From positions 1 to 64,000 of the forward strand of contig CALBDU010000079.1 of assembly GCA_937927335.1 (NCBI GenBank): a stretch of 64,000 nucleotides of DNA, given 5' to 3'. Positions 16,056 through 26,374 of the stretch are shown piece by piece (position 1 is the first letter of the stretch; each line of letters starts with the position of its first letter). The notes under the pieces were generated by a model. That model was not told the DNA's origin. It did not search any database and saw only the letters and a list, made by a program, of their open reading frames with translations. This DNA is from an uncultured Clostridium sp. Lineage in GTDB: Bacteria > Bacillota > Clostridia > Clostridiales > Clostridiaceae. A program made the position numbers and the translations under genes.

Positions 16056-17605
16056 ATTAATTCACTCCTCCGTTTTTTCCACAGTCTGTTTTTCAAATAT
16101 CTATAGTCGAAAACTCCAAATATTAAAATCAATATAATATAGATAAATGCTCCGGATAATATTGAAGTAATACAGGAAATATTGCTGTTTATGGTATAAT
16201 TATAGACATTTTCATATATTAAAACAACAGCTATTATCATTATAAGAGAAGCGAAGGATGGCTTTAATATTACATTGTAAAAATTTATTGTAATATTGAG
16301 CTGCTTTTTCAAAAGACGCATATTCAAAATTGAAGCGCCAAAATATCCTAAAATTGTTCCAATAACTGCTCCGTATATATTAATATCTGGCACTGGAACT
16401 AAGGAAAGAGTAACCACAACCTTTATTATGCAGCCAAGTGCAAGATTAATAACCGGCTTTGAATAGACACCTATTCCCTGTAATATGGCCGTAGATGTCT
16501 GTGCCAGAATAATAAAGGGAATGGATATAGACAAATATTGCAGTATTTCATATCCCGCAGTCTGACCAGGAAAAATTAAATTCAATATGGGGAAGGATAA
16601 AAAAAACAGCCCAAGGAATGAAGGCATGGATATAACCATGGATATTCTCATAGCCATTTCAACCTTTTTCAAAACCTGGATTCTTTTATTTAATATATAT
16701 GCTTCAGCTATTATTGGGATAAGCGAAGCACAAAGGGCAGCAGATAGAGTCAGAGGAAGATTCGTTAAAATAAATGCCTTTCCGGTAAGCTGACCATATA
16801 AAATTGTGGATTGTTTATAAGTAAATCCTGCTTCAAGAAGTTTTTGAGGTACAATAATTGAATCTATTAAATTCATTATCGTACTTACCGCTGCTCCTAT
16901 AGACACCGGGACTGCAATTTTTAATAGTTGTCCTAAAATATTGTGAGAAGTCTTTTTTCTTAAAAATCGAAACTCTTTTTTTACCCTGAAGTATTTTATT
17001 AAGAGGTATACTCCACCAACTACACCTCCCGCAGATGCTCCTACAGCAGCACCACCAGCTGAATACTCTATACCCTTAGGTAAAAGTATGTAAGCCAGAG
17101 AAACTCCCACCACCACTCTTCCTGCTTGTTCAAGAAGTTGCGAAACAGCAGAATAGGTCATATTCTGAAGTCCTTGAAAAAAGCCTCTAAGAGCACTCAT
17201 CATTGATATAAAGATGGGCGCAAAGGCTATTCCTATTAATGAATAATAGGATTTTTCATCCCAGCTTAACAAACCGATAATCTGTCTTGAGAATATCAGC
17301 AGGCATGCGGTAAATGTCATTCCCATTACAAGCATTAAAATCATAGCTGTGCTTAGTACCTGAACAGCTCCCTGCCTGTCATTCACAGCATTTCTTTCTG
17401 ATACCATTTTAGAAATGGCAATTGGAATACCGGAGGCTGCAGCTATAAAAAACATATATAAAGGAAATGACATCTGGTAGTAACCTACGCCTTCATCTCC
17501 TATCAGCATTTGCAGCGGCCATCTGAAAAAAAGCCCAAGAAATTTAGCAGCAATTCCTGCAGTACCTAAAATTATGGTGCCTTTTATCAGAGATTGCCTC
17601 TTCAT
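16052..17605 (-). CDS. spoVB: Stage V sporulation protein B-like MOP-superfamily flippase
   Basis: Polytopic membrane protein (517 residues, about 14 hydrophobic segments) of the MurJ/Wzx/SpoVB polysaccharide-flippase branch. The N-terminus (GTIILGTAGIAAKFLGLFFRWPL, GDEGVGYYQMSFPLYMFFIA) is typical of SpoVB/YabM proteins that move lipid-linked precursors across the membrane for spore cortex or wall synthesis. I chose the ATG at 17605 with GGGGGTG upstream. It sits between spoVT and mazG, the place of yabM in Bacillus, so it could equally be called yabM. Confidence 0.88.
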   Translation of the reverse strand: MKRQSLIKGTIILGTAGIAAKFLGLFFRWPLQMLIGDEGVGYYQMSFPLYMFFIAAASGIPIAISKMVSERNAVNDRQGAVQVLSTAMILMLVMGMTFTACLLIFSRQIIGLLSWDEKSYYSLIGIAFAPIFISMMSALRGFFQGLQNMTYSAVSQLLEQAGRVVVGVSLAYILLPKGIEYSAGGAAVGASAGGVVGGVYLLIKYFRVKKEFRFLRKKTSHNILGQLLKIAVPVSIGAAVSTIMNLIDSIIVPQKLLEAGFTYKQSTILYGQLTGKAFILTNLPLTLSAALCASLIPIIAEAYILNKRIQVLKKVEMAMRISMVISMPSFLGLFFLSFPILNLIFPGQTAGYEILQYLSISIPFIILAQTSTAILQGIGVYSKPVINLALGCIIKVVVTLSLVPVPDINIYGAVIGTILGYFGASILNMRLLKKQLNITINFYNVILKPSFASLIMIIAVVLIYENVYNYTINSNISCITSILSGAFIYIILILIFGVFDYRYLKNRLWKKRRSELI

Positions 17606-17677
17606 ATAATACACCCCCGAACATATTAATATCCATGCTTATAGATATTTAATACATCCTTTGAATATTACTAAAAT

Positions 17678-17715
17678 AGGCTGTCATAATATAAATTAGT
17701 ATTTACAGACAGCCT
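17678..17715 (-). terminator. Terminator of spoVT
   Basis: AGGCTGTC/GACAGCCT stem with a 22-nt AT-rich loop, followed on the minus strand by ATTTTAG. It lies between the spoVT stop and the spoVB-like gene. Confidence 0.65.
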
Positions 17716-17741
17716 GCTTAAACTATGAGGAAGGATATTAA

Positions 17742-18296
17742 TTATTGCTCCATTTGTTTCCCTAAAAAAGAAGATGCGGTTTCTGCCAGCTTTAATTCTA
17801 TATCACTAAACTTTTCACCATCTTCCTTTGAGGCTATGATAACAGCTCCTATAGCATCTCCGCCTGCGATAATGGGGGATACCACCATGCTTGAATATTT
17901 ATTTTCCATTTCTTCATCATCATAGATAGGCACTACCTTATCTTTTCCCTCTCCAAAAGAAACTGTATTCCTGCTTTCAATTATATTTTCCAGTTCTCTG
18001 CTGACTTTCTTTTCCATATACTCTTTTTTTGATGAACCACTTATAGATACAATATTATCCTTATCACTAATAATTACTATGTGACCAACAGTTTGCTGAA
18101 GGGATTCTGCATAGCCTTTGGAAAAATCGCTTAGATCACCAATAGGAGAGTACTTCTTCAGTATTATTCCCCCTTCCCTGTCTGTGAATATTTCAAGAGG
18201 ATCTCCCTCCCGGATTCTGAGGGTTCTTCTTATCTCCTTTGGAATTACTACTCTACCTAAATCGTCTATTCTTCTGACGATACCTGTTGCTTTCAT
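17742..18296 (-). CDS. spoVT: Stage V sporulation protein T
   Basis: Forespore transcription factor. Residues 1-50 form the AbrB-like swapped-hairpin DNA-binding domain (MKATGIVRRIDDLGRVVIPKEIRRTLRIREGDPLEIF, split here). Residues 55-184 form the GAF-like effector domain (GHIVIISDKDNIVSISG, SSMVVSPIIAGGDAIGAVII). Length (184) is close to Bacillus SpoVT (178). The ATG follows a GAGGAGGTAA ribosome-binding site. It is followed by a hairpin terminator. Confidence 0.96.
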   Translation of the reverse strand: MKATGIVRRIDDLGRVVIPKEIRRTLRIREGDPLEIFTDREGGIILKKYSPIGDLSDFSKGYAESLQQTVGHIVIISDKDNIVSISGSSKKEYMEKKVSRELENIIESRNTVSFGEGKDKVVPIYDDEEMENKYSSMVVSPIIAGGDAIGAVIIASKEDGEKFSDIELKLAETASSFLGKQMEQ

Positions 18297-18403
18297 AATC
18301 AGTTACCTCCTCAAATATATTTTTATTAATGTGTTATTATTATTTTTCTAATTATGAAATTTTATACACAATTGCTATTTTAATTTGTTTATTAAAAAGA
18401 AAT

Positions 18404-18437
18404 ACTAAAAAAAGCCCTTTCTGGGCTCTTTTTAGTA
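18404..18437 (-). terminator. Intrinsic terminator of the prsA-like gene
   Basis: The minus strand reads GAGCCC-AGAAA-GGGCT followed by TTTTTTT, and the flanking A/T runs also pair. It begins within the stop codon region at 18432. Confidence 0.8.
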
Positions 18438-19439
18438 TAGATTCTTTTCATATTTCTTTATTTTAGCTGCATCACGCCATTCCTTAAGTTTATTGGTGGT
18501 TGCAGTATTTTTTGCGTCCTCCAGCAATGTGGATTTAATTTCGTTCTTTACTGAGTCAAAGCTCTTAAGAGGATATTCTTCCTTTGCTATGCATTTGATT
18601 ATGTGATAGCCGTAAGATGTTTGTACAGGAGATGACACCTCTCCAACTTTCAATTTTAAAGCCGCATTTATAAAGCTTTCTTCAAGACCTGAATTATCAT
18701 AATTAACAAATCCAAGCTCGCCACCTTTATCTTTTGTAGCTGTGTCCAGGGATAATTCTTTAGCCACCTTTGCAAAGTCCTCCCCTGCATCTATCCTGGA
18801 TTTAACCTTTTCAGCTTCTGCCTGAGTTTTAACCAAGATATGAGCTGTATTTATCCTATTAGGCTTTTCAGTATATTTGTATGGATTTGCAGTATAATAA
18901 GACTGTACATCAGCATCCTTTACCGCAACATCTTTTGTTATACTATCCAATACCTTTTGAATTACTATTTGATCTTTAAAGTAGGCTTTTAATGTAGTTT
19001 CTGTAAAGCCTGAGGATTTTAAAGCATTCTGAAATTCTGTATCTGTTTTATACTGTTTTTTAACATCAGCTATTTTGGCATCAACTTCTGAGGATACAGC
19101 CTTTTCATCCTGTCCAATGTTCAATTCCTTGGCCTTTTGCAAAATCAGCCTTTCTGTGACCATATTATCCAATACTGAAGCTTTTTGGCTGTTAAAGGAT
19201 CCCATTGCTTCTGTATTTTTTGTGTACTCATCACCATACTGAGCTTTGTATTGAGCGATCAACTGCTGGATTCCAGGACTTGAGTCCAGCTCACCACGGG
19301 TTATTGTTTCACCATTTACCTTTGCCACAGCACTTTTTGCTATTGCCTCAGGTGTTTTTTCAATCATGTTGCATCCTGCTGCACTTAGCACAAATAATGA
19401 AACCAGTACAACACTTGCTAGTTTTTTTATATTTCTCAA
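18432..19439 (-). CDS. PrsA/SurA-like foldase lipoprotein (parvulin-type PPIase)
   Basis: Extracytoplasmic peptidyl-prolyl isomerase that helps fold secreted proteins. The 335-residue protein starts with a lipoprotein signal (VSLFVLSAAGC, lipid-anchored Cys23). A SurA-N-like helical domain follows (about 40-190), then a parvulin/PpiC domain (about 195-290: INTAHILVKTQAEAEKV, FAKVAKELSLDTATKDKGGELGFV, QTSYGYHIIKC). The C-terminal tail is helical. It follows mfd and precedes spoVT, a common clostridial arrangement. Confidence 0.92.
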   Translation of the reverse strand: MRNIKKLASVVLVSLFVLSAAGCNMIEKTPEAIAKSAVAKVNGETITRGELDSSPGIQQLIAQYKAQYGDEYTKNTEAMGSFNSQKASVLDNMVTERLILQKAKELNIGQDEKAVSSEVDAKIADVKKQYKTDTEFQNALKSSGFTETTLKAYFKDQIVIQKVLDSITKDVAVKDADVQSYYTANPYKYTEKPNRINTAHILVKTQAEAEKVKSRIDAGEDFAKVAKELSLDTATKDKGGELGFVNYDNSGLEESFINAALKLKVGEVSSPVQTSYGYHIIKCIAKEEYPLKSFDSVKNEIKSTLLEDAKNTATTNKLKEWRDAAKIKKYEKNLY

Positions 19440-19492
19440 TCTAATTCCCCCACTCTTATGTTAGTTATATTTTATCTGCAAACGCAGAAAAT

Positions 19493-22400
19493 TTATTTTA
19501 TTTCTTTTATTTTTACCATAAACTTCAGCACTTCCTTTAAGAAGGCCATCATATTTTCTCTCTTAATATATGAAATTTTGCACGCAACTGCAGGTTTATC
19601 GCCCATTTTAAAGATAATCTGTCTGTTATAGGATTTCAACAGGCCCTTTATAATTGCTTCATCCACCCTGGCTCTGCTTTCAAAGATAAGCAGTATCTCG
19701 TCCTTAATATCCTTAATAATTTCTATGCCCAGTATTTTCCCGAGACTCCTTATGTATGCAATATCCATAAGGTTCATTACTGAGGCTGGAATATCAGAGA
19801 ATCTGTCCTCAATCTCCTCCATTATGTCCATCATATCGTCATAGGAACTAATAGAGGCGATTTTTTTGTAAACCTCGATTTTCTGAACTTCGTCCTCAAT
19901 GTAGTTATCTGGAATAAATGCGTCAATTTTTAATTCTACTGTTGTTTCCACAGGTTCCTTGTCTATTTCACCTTTTATAAGCCTGATAGTATCCTCCAGC
20001 ATTCTGCAGTACAGGTCATATCCTACTGCAGCCATATGTCCATGCTGAGATGAACCCATTATATTGCCAGCACCTCTTATTTCAAGGTCTTTAAGTGCTA
20101 TTTTAAACCCTGATCCCAACTCAGTAAAGTCCTTAATTGCCTTAAGTCTTTTTTCAGCCACTTCTGTAAGAATTTTATCCTTTCTGTAGGTGAGATAACA
20201 GTAGGCAATTCTGTTGGTCCTGCCAACTCTTCCTCTAAGCTGGTACAGTTGAGATAGTCCCATTTTATCCGCATCATTGATTATCATGGTGTTAACATTC
20301 TGAATATCCATGCCGGTTTCTATTATTGTGGTTGAAACCAGTACATCGTATTCATCCTTCATAAAATCAACAATTACATTTTCAAGCTCCTTTTCCTTCA
20401 TCTGTCCATGAGCAACTGCAACTCTGGCCTCAGGAACCAGCTTAGCTACATAATTTGAAATTTCCATTATGTTTTCTACCCTGTTATGAACAAAGTATAC
20501 CTGGCCGCCTCGGTTCATTTCCCTCAAAATAGCATCTCTTATAAGCTGGTCGTTATATTCCACCACGTAGGTTTGTACTGGATGCCTCTCCTTTGGTGGA
20601 GTTTCAATTACGCTTATATCCCTTACTCCTACCAAAGACATGTGAAGAGTCCTTGGTATAGGAGTTGCACTTAAGGTTAGAACATCGATATTTTTTTTCA
20701 GATTTTTTATCTTCTCTTTATGTGCTACCCCAAATCTCTGTTCCTCATCAATTATAAGCAATCCCAGATCTTTGAAAAGTACATCCTTCTGAAGAATCCT
20801 GTGTGTACCTATAAGTATATCCACTTCTCCGCTTTTCACTGCTTTTAAGGTTTCCTTATGCTGAGCAGGTGTACGAAACCTGCTCAGCATGTCAATTTTA
20901 ACAGGAAAATCAGAAAATCGCTGCATAAAATTATTATAATGCTGTTGTGCAAGAATTGTGGTTGGGACCAGGAAGGCAACCTGCTTGCTGTCCATCACCG
21001 CTTTAAATGCAGCTCTTACAGCAACCTCAGTTTTTCCATATCCCACATCTCCGCAAAGAAGTCTGTCCATAACCTTTTCAGTTTCCATATCTTGTTTAAT
21101 ATCATCAATAGCAGATGACTGGTCTTCTGTTTCCTCATAGGGGAACTCTTCTTCAAACTGCTTCTGCCAGACTGTGTCCTTTGAAAACCTGAAACCCTTA
21201 AGTGTTGACCTTACTGCATATAGCTTAACCAAATCCTCTGCAATTTCTTCAATTGATTTTTTCGCTTTCCTCTTAGCCTTTGACCACTCTACGCTGCCCA
21301 GTTTATTTATTTTTGGTGTTTTGCCCTCTGTACCTATGTACTTCTGTACCATGTCCAGCTGTTCAACCGGCACATAAAGCTTGTCATTGCCATCATATGT
21401 AAGCTCTAGATAGTCCTTTTTAAAACCTTGAAGTTCAAGCTGTTTTATACCCTTGTACAGCCCTATTCCATGGTTTACGTGAACCACATAGTCCCCTGGC
21501 TTAAGTTCTGTAAAGCTTTTTATTTTGCCTGCACCTTTTCTAAAGGCTTTATTGGTGCCTTTTTTCTTGGCCTCTCCAAAAACCTCCTTATCTGAAATAA
21601 CACTGAGCCTTAGCTCGGGGAATTCAAAGCCTTTCAGCTGGCTTCCAAAGGTTACAATAATTTCTCCTGGCTGTATGGAGTTGAATATATCCTTGTAGGA
21701 GCTTTCAATTCCATGCTCCCTCAATGTATTGATCAGCCTTTCACCTCTTGGTCTTGTACCGGATAAAATAACTATTTTAAATTCCTTTGATTTTTTATCC
21801 ATAATATCCTGAATAAGCAGGTCTAATTTCCCATGGTAATTATGAAGTGTTATCTGGGAAAAGCTTACTATGGACTTGGGAGGCAGCACCTTAGTGGATT
21901 TTGCAATGGAATCCATAGTCAAAATCACCTTTCTGCTTAAATCCTGGAATATAAGACTCTTGCTTATAAGCAGCTCGCTTTGTTTTGGAAGTATGCTTCC
22001 CCTTTCAAGAAAACTTTTATAATCATCCTCAAATTCGTAATATATGCTGTCAATTTTACCGCCGCACCTTTGCACATCATCGAATATAATATTATAATCA
22101 GCAATATAATCAAAAAATGAAGAAGGAGCATCATAAAAGTAAGGTATATAACTTTCCATGGTTTCGAAATTCCAGTTTTCCTTTAACGACTCCAAATTGC
22201 TGTTAGTTATATCCTTAATTTTATCATGGGCTGCCATATTTTTGGATTTCTTAAATTTGTTAAGGACATTATTTAAATCCTTTTCCATATTTGAACAAGC
22301 ACGCTCTATGTTTTCCCGCTTAAGTATTATTTCCTTGGCAGGAAAAATTTCAATACTGTTTACCTTTTCAATGCTCCTTTGTGATTCAATATTGAAGCTC

Positions 22401-23014
22401 CTTATGGAATCAACCTCATCTCCAAAAAGCTCAATTCTGTAGGGATCTGCTGAGCTTGGAGGAAATATGTCCAATATTCCGCCCCTTATGGAAAATTCAC
22501 CACGGCCTTCCACTAGTTCAACCCTTTGATATCCGCTTTGAATAAGCCTGATGTTAAGTTCCTCGAAGTCCTTTGTATCTCCTACCTTAAAGGTATAAGT
22601 ATACTCTCTGAACAAGTTTACAGGTATATAGGCTGCTGCCAGGGCCTCCACCGAAGAAACGATTATCTTTCTTCCTGGAGACAATATTTCTCTGATTACC
22701 TTAAGCCTTTCCCATCTTAAATCCCCTGAAATTGCATCAATATTATAAAAAACTACTTCCCTGGAAGGAAGAAAATAAACTGAAGGCACATATAAAGACA
22801 AATCATCGTAAATGTTTCTTGCCTCCACATCGCTATGAGTAAAAACAACAATAGGCTTGTCTGTTTCTTCATACAAGCCGCTTATCAAAAAACTCCTGGA
22901 GGACTCTGAAAGTCCGTAAACCCCTACAGGAACTCTGTTATTCCCAATATCCTTAATTACTTCTTTAAACTCCCTGCTGTTTTTCAGAGAGTTCATTAGC
23001 CCTTCAAGTCTCAT
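19493..23014 (-). CDS. mfd: Transcription-repair coupling factor Mfd
   Basis: Translocase that removes stalled RNA polymerase and recruits UvrA. The 1173 residues show the standard order. A UvrB-homology module comes first (VVFTHSDVEARNIYDDL, SIRGGILDIFPPSS), then the RNA-polymerase interaction domain (LKPGDYVVHVNHGIGLYKG, about 510-580). The RecG-like motor follows, with Walker A LLCGDVGYGKTEVAVR, the DEEQ box LLIIDEEQRFGVAHKE and the QLRGRVGRTNRIAYCYL motif. The regulatory D7 domain is last. The ATG is preceded by AAGGTGAGG. It lies directly downstream of pth, as in Bacillus. Confidence 0.97.
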   Translation of the reverse strand: MRLEGLMNSLKNSREFKEVIKDIGNNRVPVGVYGLSESSRSFLISGLYEETDKPIVVFTHSDVEARNIYDDLSLYVPSVYFLPSREVVFYNIDAISGDLRWERLKVIREILSPGRKIIVSSVEALAAAYIPVNLFREYTYTFKVGDTKDFEELNIRLIQSGYQRVELVEGRGEFSIRGGILDIFPPSSADPYRIELFGDEVDSIRSFNIESQRSIEKVNSIEIFPAKEIILKRENIERACSNMEKDLNNVLNKFKKSKNMAAHDKIKDITNSNLESLKENWNFETMESYIPYFYDAPSSFFDYIADYNIIFDDVQRCGGKIDSIYYEFEDDYKSFLERGSILPKQSELLISKSLIFQDLSRKVILTMDSIAKSTKVLPPKSIVSFSQITLHNYHGKLDLLIQDIMDKKSKEFKIVILSGTRPRGERLINTLREHGIESSYKDIFNSIQPGEIIVTFGSQLKGFEFPELRLSVISDKEVFGEAKKKGTNKAFRKGAGKIKSFTELKPGDYVVHVNHGIGLYKGIKQLELQGFKKDYLELTYDGNDKLYVPVEQLDMVQKYIGTEGKTPKINKLGSVEWSKAKRKAKKSIEEIAEDLVKLYAVRSTLKGFRFSKDTVWQKQFEEEFPYEETEDQSSAIDDIKQDMETEKVMDRLLCGDVGYGKTEVAVRAAFKAVMDSKQVAFLVPTTILAQQHYNNFMQRFSDFPVKIDMLSRFRTPAQHKETLKAVKSGEVDILIGTHRILQKDVLFKDLGLLIIDEEQRFGVAHKEKIKNLKKNIDVLTLSATPIPRTLHMSLVGVRDISVIETPPKERHPVQTYVVEYNDQLIRDAILREMNRGGQVYFVHNRVENIMEISNYVAKLVPEARVAVAHGQMKEKELENVIVDFMKDEYDVLVSTTIIETGMDIQNVNTMIINDADKMGLSQLYQLRGRVGRTNRIAYCYLTYRKDKILTEVAEKRLKAIKDFTELGSGFKIALKDLEIRGAGNIMGSSQHGHMAAVGYDLYCRMLEDTIRLIKGEIDKEPVETTVELKIDAFIPDNYIEDEVQKIEVYKKIASISSYDDMMDIMEEIEDRFSDIPASVMNLMDIAYIRSLGKILGIEIIKDIKDEILLIFESRARVDEAIIKGLLKSYNRQIIFKMGDKPAVACKISYIKRENMMAFLKEVLKFMVKIKEIK

Positions 23015-23038
23015 TATTTACCTCACCTTAAAAAGCTG

Positions 23039-23602
23039 TTAGACTGAGAAACCATTGAATTTACTCATGGCTTCTTCTATTCCGCTTTTAATTATTGTTT
23101 CTACAGACAAGGCGGCTGCCTTCATAACCTCTTCAACAATCTTTCTGTCTTCCTTTGAGAATCTGCCTAAAACAAATGGTATCAGATCATACTCAGGATG
23201 GCCAACTCCGATTTTTATCCTTGGAAATCTATCTGTAGATAAATTTGCTATGATGCTTTTTACTCCATTATGCCCCCCTGCACTGCCTTGAGGCCTTATC
23301 CTCATTCTTCCGGTATGAAGGCTTATGTCATCATATATTACTATTACATGGTCTGTGTCAATTTTATAGAAGGAACTTATCTCCCTTAAAGATTCACCAC
23401 TAAGATTCATAAAGGTTTTTGGCTTAAGCAGTATAACCTTTTCATCAGCTACAACCCCCTCACCATAAACGCCTTTAAATTTTTCCCTATTTAATGGAAT
23501 ATTATACTGGCTGCTTATTATATCTATAGTATCAAACCCAACATTATGCCGGGTATGCTCATACTGTTTTCCAGGGTTCCCAAGCCCAGCAATTAAATAC
23601 AT
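23039..23602 (-). CDS. pth: Peptidyl-tRNA hydrolase
   Basis: Releases tRNA from drop-off peptidyl-tRNA. The 187 residues contain the family signatures IAGLGNPGKQYEHTRHNVGF (catalytic His and substrate Asn), LLKPKTFMNLSGESL and IYDDISLHTGRMRIRPQGSAGGHNG. I chose the ATG at 23602, where GGAGTGG is well placed and the protein starts MYLIAGLG as in relatives. An ATG-like start 24 bases upstream would add eight unusual residues. It is followed 24 nt later by mfd. Confidence 0.96.
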   Translation of the reverse strand: MYLIAGLGNPGKQYEHTRHNVGFDTIDIISSQYNIPLNREKFKGVYGEGVVADEKVILLKPKTFMNLSGESLREISSFYKIDTDHVIVIYDDISLHTGRMRIRPQGSAGGHNGVKSIIANLSTDRFPRIKIGVGHPEYDLIPFVLGRFSKEDRKIVEEVMKAAALSVETIIKSGIEEAMSKFNGFSV

Positions 23603-23665
23603 ATATACCACTCCACTCAAACTCAAATATAATTACCTTTATATAATATACTAAAACATAAAGAT

Positions 23666-23692
23666 AATAAAGAGGCTCATGGCCTCTTTATT
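23666..23692 (-). terminator. Intrinsic terminator of the htrA-like gene
   Basis: 11-bp perfect stem (AATAAAGAGGC / GCCTCTTTATT, 5-nt loop) that includes the stop codon of the protease gene, followed on the minus strand by ATCTTTATG. Confidence 0.75.
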
Positions 23693-24881
23693 GATTGTTT
23701 GACATTTCAGTAAGAATTATATTCAGTGAAATGGTATTGCCGCTTCTCCATATCTTGCAGGTAACCGTATCTCCAACTTTGTGCTTGTCAATTATATCCG
23801 ACAGATCTTCAAAAGCTCCGATCTTGGTACCGTCTAGTTCAATAATTATGTCTGTAGGCTTTACACCTGCTTTTTCAGCACCGCTTCCACTTACTACTTC
23901 CTTTACATACACACCCTGAACGCTGCTGGCGCCGGCTACTGCACTTACCCCATATATGCCCAGATATGGCCTAGATACTTTACCACTGCTCATAAGGGAC
24001 TGAATTATAGTTTTTGCTTCATTTATTGATATAGCGAAGCCCATTCCCTCTGCATTCTCTGCGGCTCCGATTTTAAGGCTGTTAATTCCAATTACCTCTC
24101 CAGCTTCATTACACAAGGCACCGCCGCTATTTCCGGGATTTATGGCCGCATCAGTCTGAAGCACCTTATATATTGCTCCCTGATATTGAATCTTTCTGTT
24201 TAGTGCACTTATTATCCCAGCTGTAACAGAGCCGGAAAATTCTTCTCCTAAAGGGTTCCCTATAGCTATTGCCACATCCCCCACCTTCACCTTGGAAGAA
24301 TCTCCAAACTTGGCAACTGGGAGATTTGCAGCATCAACTTTTATTACAGCGAGATCTGATCTTGGATCAGTTCCAACCACTTTAGCAGAAAGGCTTTTTC
24401 CGCTGGAAAGCTTCACTGTAATACTGCTGGCTCCTGTAATAACATGGTTGTTTGTTACAATATACCCATTTGAATCAAAAATAATTCCTGAGCCTGTAGC
24501 CTCATCGCTGCTTATCCTGGTATTGGCATAGGAGCTTACTATACCTACAACAGCCGGGCCTACAGTTTCCGCTACTTTGGTAATTGAGTTCTTGGCAGCG
24601 GATGTACTTGATGAGCCAGAGGAATTTGCTGTCTGTGATAAACTGGATGAGCCGGAGCTGCTGTAATTATATGTCTTTGAGGACATATTGCCTGCCACAT
24701 ACCCTCCTGTTACACCACCGCTGACAGAAGCTATTAAAACAAAAGCAAGGGCTTTCATAGCTTTGGAAATCTTATTCCTTTTATTGTTATTTTTAAATTT
24801 AATGCATCCTGGTGGAACATGATTTTCATCCACATTTTCCCATTGTACATCCTTAATTGAATCCTTATCAAAATCGTCCAT
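23688..24881 (-). CDS. HtrA/DegP-like serine protease with PDZ domain
   Basis: Membrane-anchored quality-control protease. The 397 residues have a cytoplasmic N-terminus, one transmembrane segment (about 43-64) and a Ser-rich linker (75-97). The trypsin-like domain carries His146 (TNNHVITG), Asp176 (RSDLAVIKV) and Ser252 (INPGNSGGAL). A single PDZ domain follows (about 300-390: GVYVKEVVSGSGAEKAGVKPTDII). All three catalytic residues are present. It is third in a response regulator-histidine kinase-protease series, which suggests the kinase pair controls it, as CssRS controls HtrA in Bacillus (inference). Confidence 0.94.
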   Translation of the reverse strand: MDDFDKDSIKDVQWENVDENHVPPGCIKFKNNNKRNKISKAMKALAFVLIASVSGGVTGGYVAGNMSSKTYNYSSSGSSSLSQTANSSGSSSTSAAKNSITKVAETVGPAVVGIVSSYANTRISSDEATGSGIIFDSNGYIVTNNHVITGASSITVKLSSGKSLSAKVVGTDPRSDLAVIKVDAANLPVAKFGDSSKVKVGDVAIAIGNPLGEEFSGSVTAGIISALNRKIQYQGAIYKVLQTDAAINPGNSGGALCNEAGEVIGINSLKIGAAENAEGMGFAISINEAKTIIQSLMSSGKVSRPYLGIYGVSAVAGASSVQGVYVKEVVSGSGAEKAGVKPTDIIIELDGTKIGAFEDLSDIIDKHKVGDTVTCKIWRSGNTISLNIILTEMSNNQ

Positions 24882-24964
24882 GGTTCTACACCTCTAATCT
24901 TCTAAACTAACCTTATTATAATGTATGGATTTGAAATATGTGTGAACAAACTGTAATTAAATCT

Positions 24965-26374
24965 TTAAATCATTTTTAAGGTGAAAGTGAATATCACACC
25001 TTTTGATTCCTTGTTTTCCACCCAGATATCCTCACCAAGCTGTGTAAGTATGCTTCTAACTATAGGAAGCCCCAAACCTGTGCTTAATTTAGAGGACCTT
25101 GCTTTGTCAGACCTGTAGAACCTATCCCAAATATATTTCAGCTCATCATCTGGAATCATGGGTCCGTTGTTAAATACCGAAACATATACCTTGGAACCCC
25201 TCACATATGTTTTTATGTTAATTATTCCCGACACCGGAGCATACTTAACAGCATTATCAATGAGATTGGTCATAACCTGTATCAGCCTATCCCTATCTCC
25301 AGCAACCATAAGCTTGTCGCCCTGCAGCGTAACCTCAGCCTTTATCTTTTTCTTCAGTATTTTAGTCTCAAATTTTATCACTGTAACTCTGATTAGTTCA
25401 TTTATATCAACTTCATCTATCCTCAATTTAAATTGGTCAGACTCAATTGCAGATAAATCCAGAAGGTCGTTAACCAGTCTGGTAAGCCTTTGTATTTCCT
25501 CATAGGTTATGGATAAATAATAATTCATCTTTTCCTTAGGTATTACTCCATCAAGGATACCTCCTATAAAACCTTTAATAGAGGTTATGGGGGACCTTAT
25601 TTCATGTGATACATTGGAAATAAATACTCTTCTTCTTTTTTCCACTTTCTCCAAAGAATCAGCCATGGAATTAAAGGAATCAGCCAGCTCGCCAATTTCA
25701 TCCTTTGAAGAAATTTCAACCCTCTTCTCCACTTCCCCTTTGGCTATCTTATCTGCAACGCGATTAATTTCCGCCAAGGGCTTAATTATTATTTTTTGTG
25801 AAAAATAATATATTATTATGCTTGAAATAATTATTGCTAAAATTGCAGAAAGCCATATTATCTCATACACTTTAATCAGGGGGCCCTTTAGTTCAGCAAG
25901 AGATGTATTCATAACGATAACGCATTGAAAATTCTCATTATAATTTATTGGTACTTCAAGAGTATGTACTGGTTTTTCATAATATGTGCTAATTACTCCT
26001 CTTTTTTCAACTGATCGTCCTATCCTTAAAGTTTCAAGTTCCGTAGTTAATATCTGATGTCCAATAATATTTTTATTTTTATCTCCGGACACAGCAAATA
26101 CATAACCGTAATTATCCACCAGCCAAATATCTGCAGATAAATAATTTGAAAGATAGTTAAGTGTTTCATTCATTTTTTCAGAGGATATATTTCCATACAT
26201 ATATTGAACAGCTACTGTACCAATATACTGAGATTCTTTAAAAAGCTGGAGATTTCTTTGGTTAAAATAGTACCCCTCAAACCACAAGGATAAAAAAGCT
26301 GCAACTATGACAAAACTGATTGATATTATAACCGTGAAGGTAGCAATAAGTTTAGAAAATAAACCTTTCCTCAT
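24965..26374 (-). CDS. Sensor histidine kinase
   Basis: Membrane two-component sensor of 469 residues. Transmembrane helix 1 is at about 10-32 and helix 2 at about 171-191, bracketing a 138-residue extracytoplasmic sensor. A HAMP domain follows (KPLAEINRVADKIAKGEVEKRVEI), then a HisKA domain with phospho-acceptor His257 (FISNVSHEIRSPITSI). The HATPase module has the N box VMTNLIDNAVKYAP, G1 VFNNGPMIPDDE and G2 STGLGLPIV. It begins directly at the end of the response-regulator gene, so the two are one transcript. Confidence 0.95.
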   Translation of the reverse strand: MRKGLFSKLIATFTVIISISFVIVAAFLSLWFEGYYFNQRNLQLFKESQYIGTVAVQYMYGNISSEKMNETLNYLSNYLSADIWLVDNYGYVFAVSGDKNKNIIGHQILTTELETLRIGRSVEKRGVISTYYEKPVHTLEVPINYNENFQCVIVMNTSLAELKGPLIKVYEIIWLSAILAIIISSIIIYYFSQKIIIKPLAEINRVADKIAKGEVEKRVEISSKDEIGELADSFNSMADSLEKVEKRRRVFISNVSHEIRSPITSIKGFIGGILDGVIPKEKMNYYLSITYEEIQRLTRLVNDLLDLSAIESDQFKLRIDEVDINELIRVTVIKFETKILKKKIKAEVTLQGDKLMVAGDRDRLIQVMTNLIDNAVKYAPVSGIINIKTYVRGSKVYVSVFNNGPMIPDDELKYIWDRFYRSDKARSSKLSTGLGLPIVRSILTQLGEDIWVENKESKGVIFTFTLKMI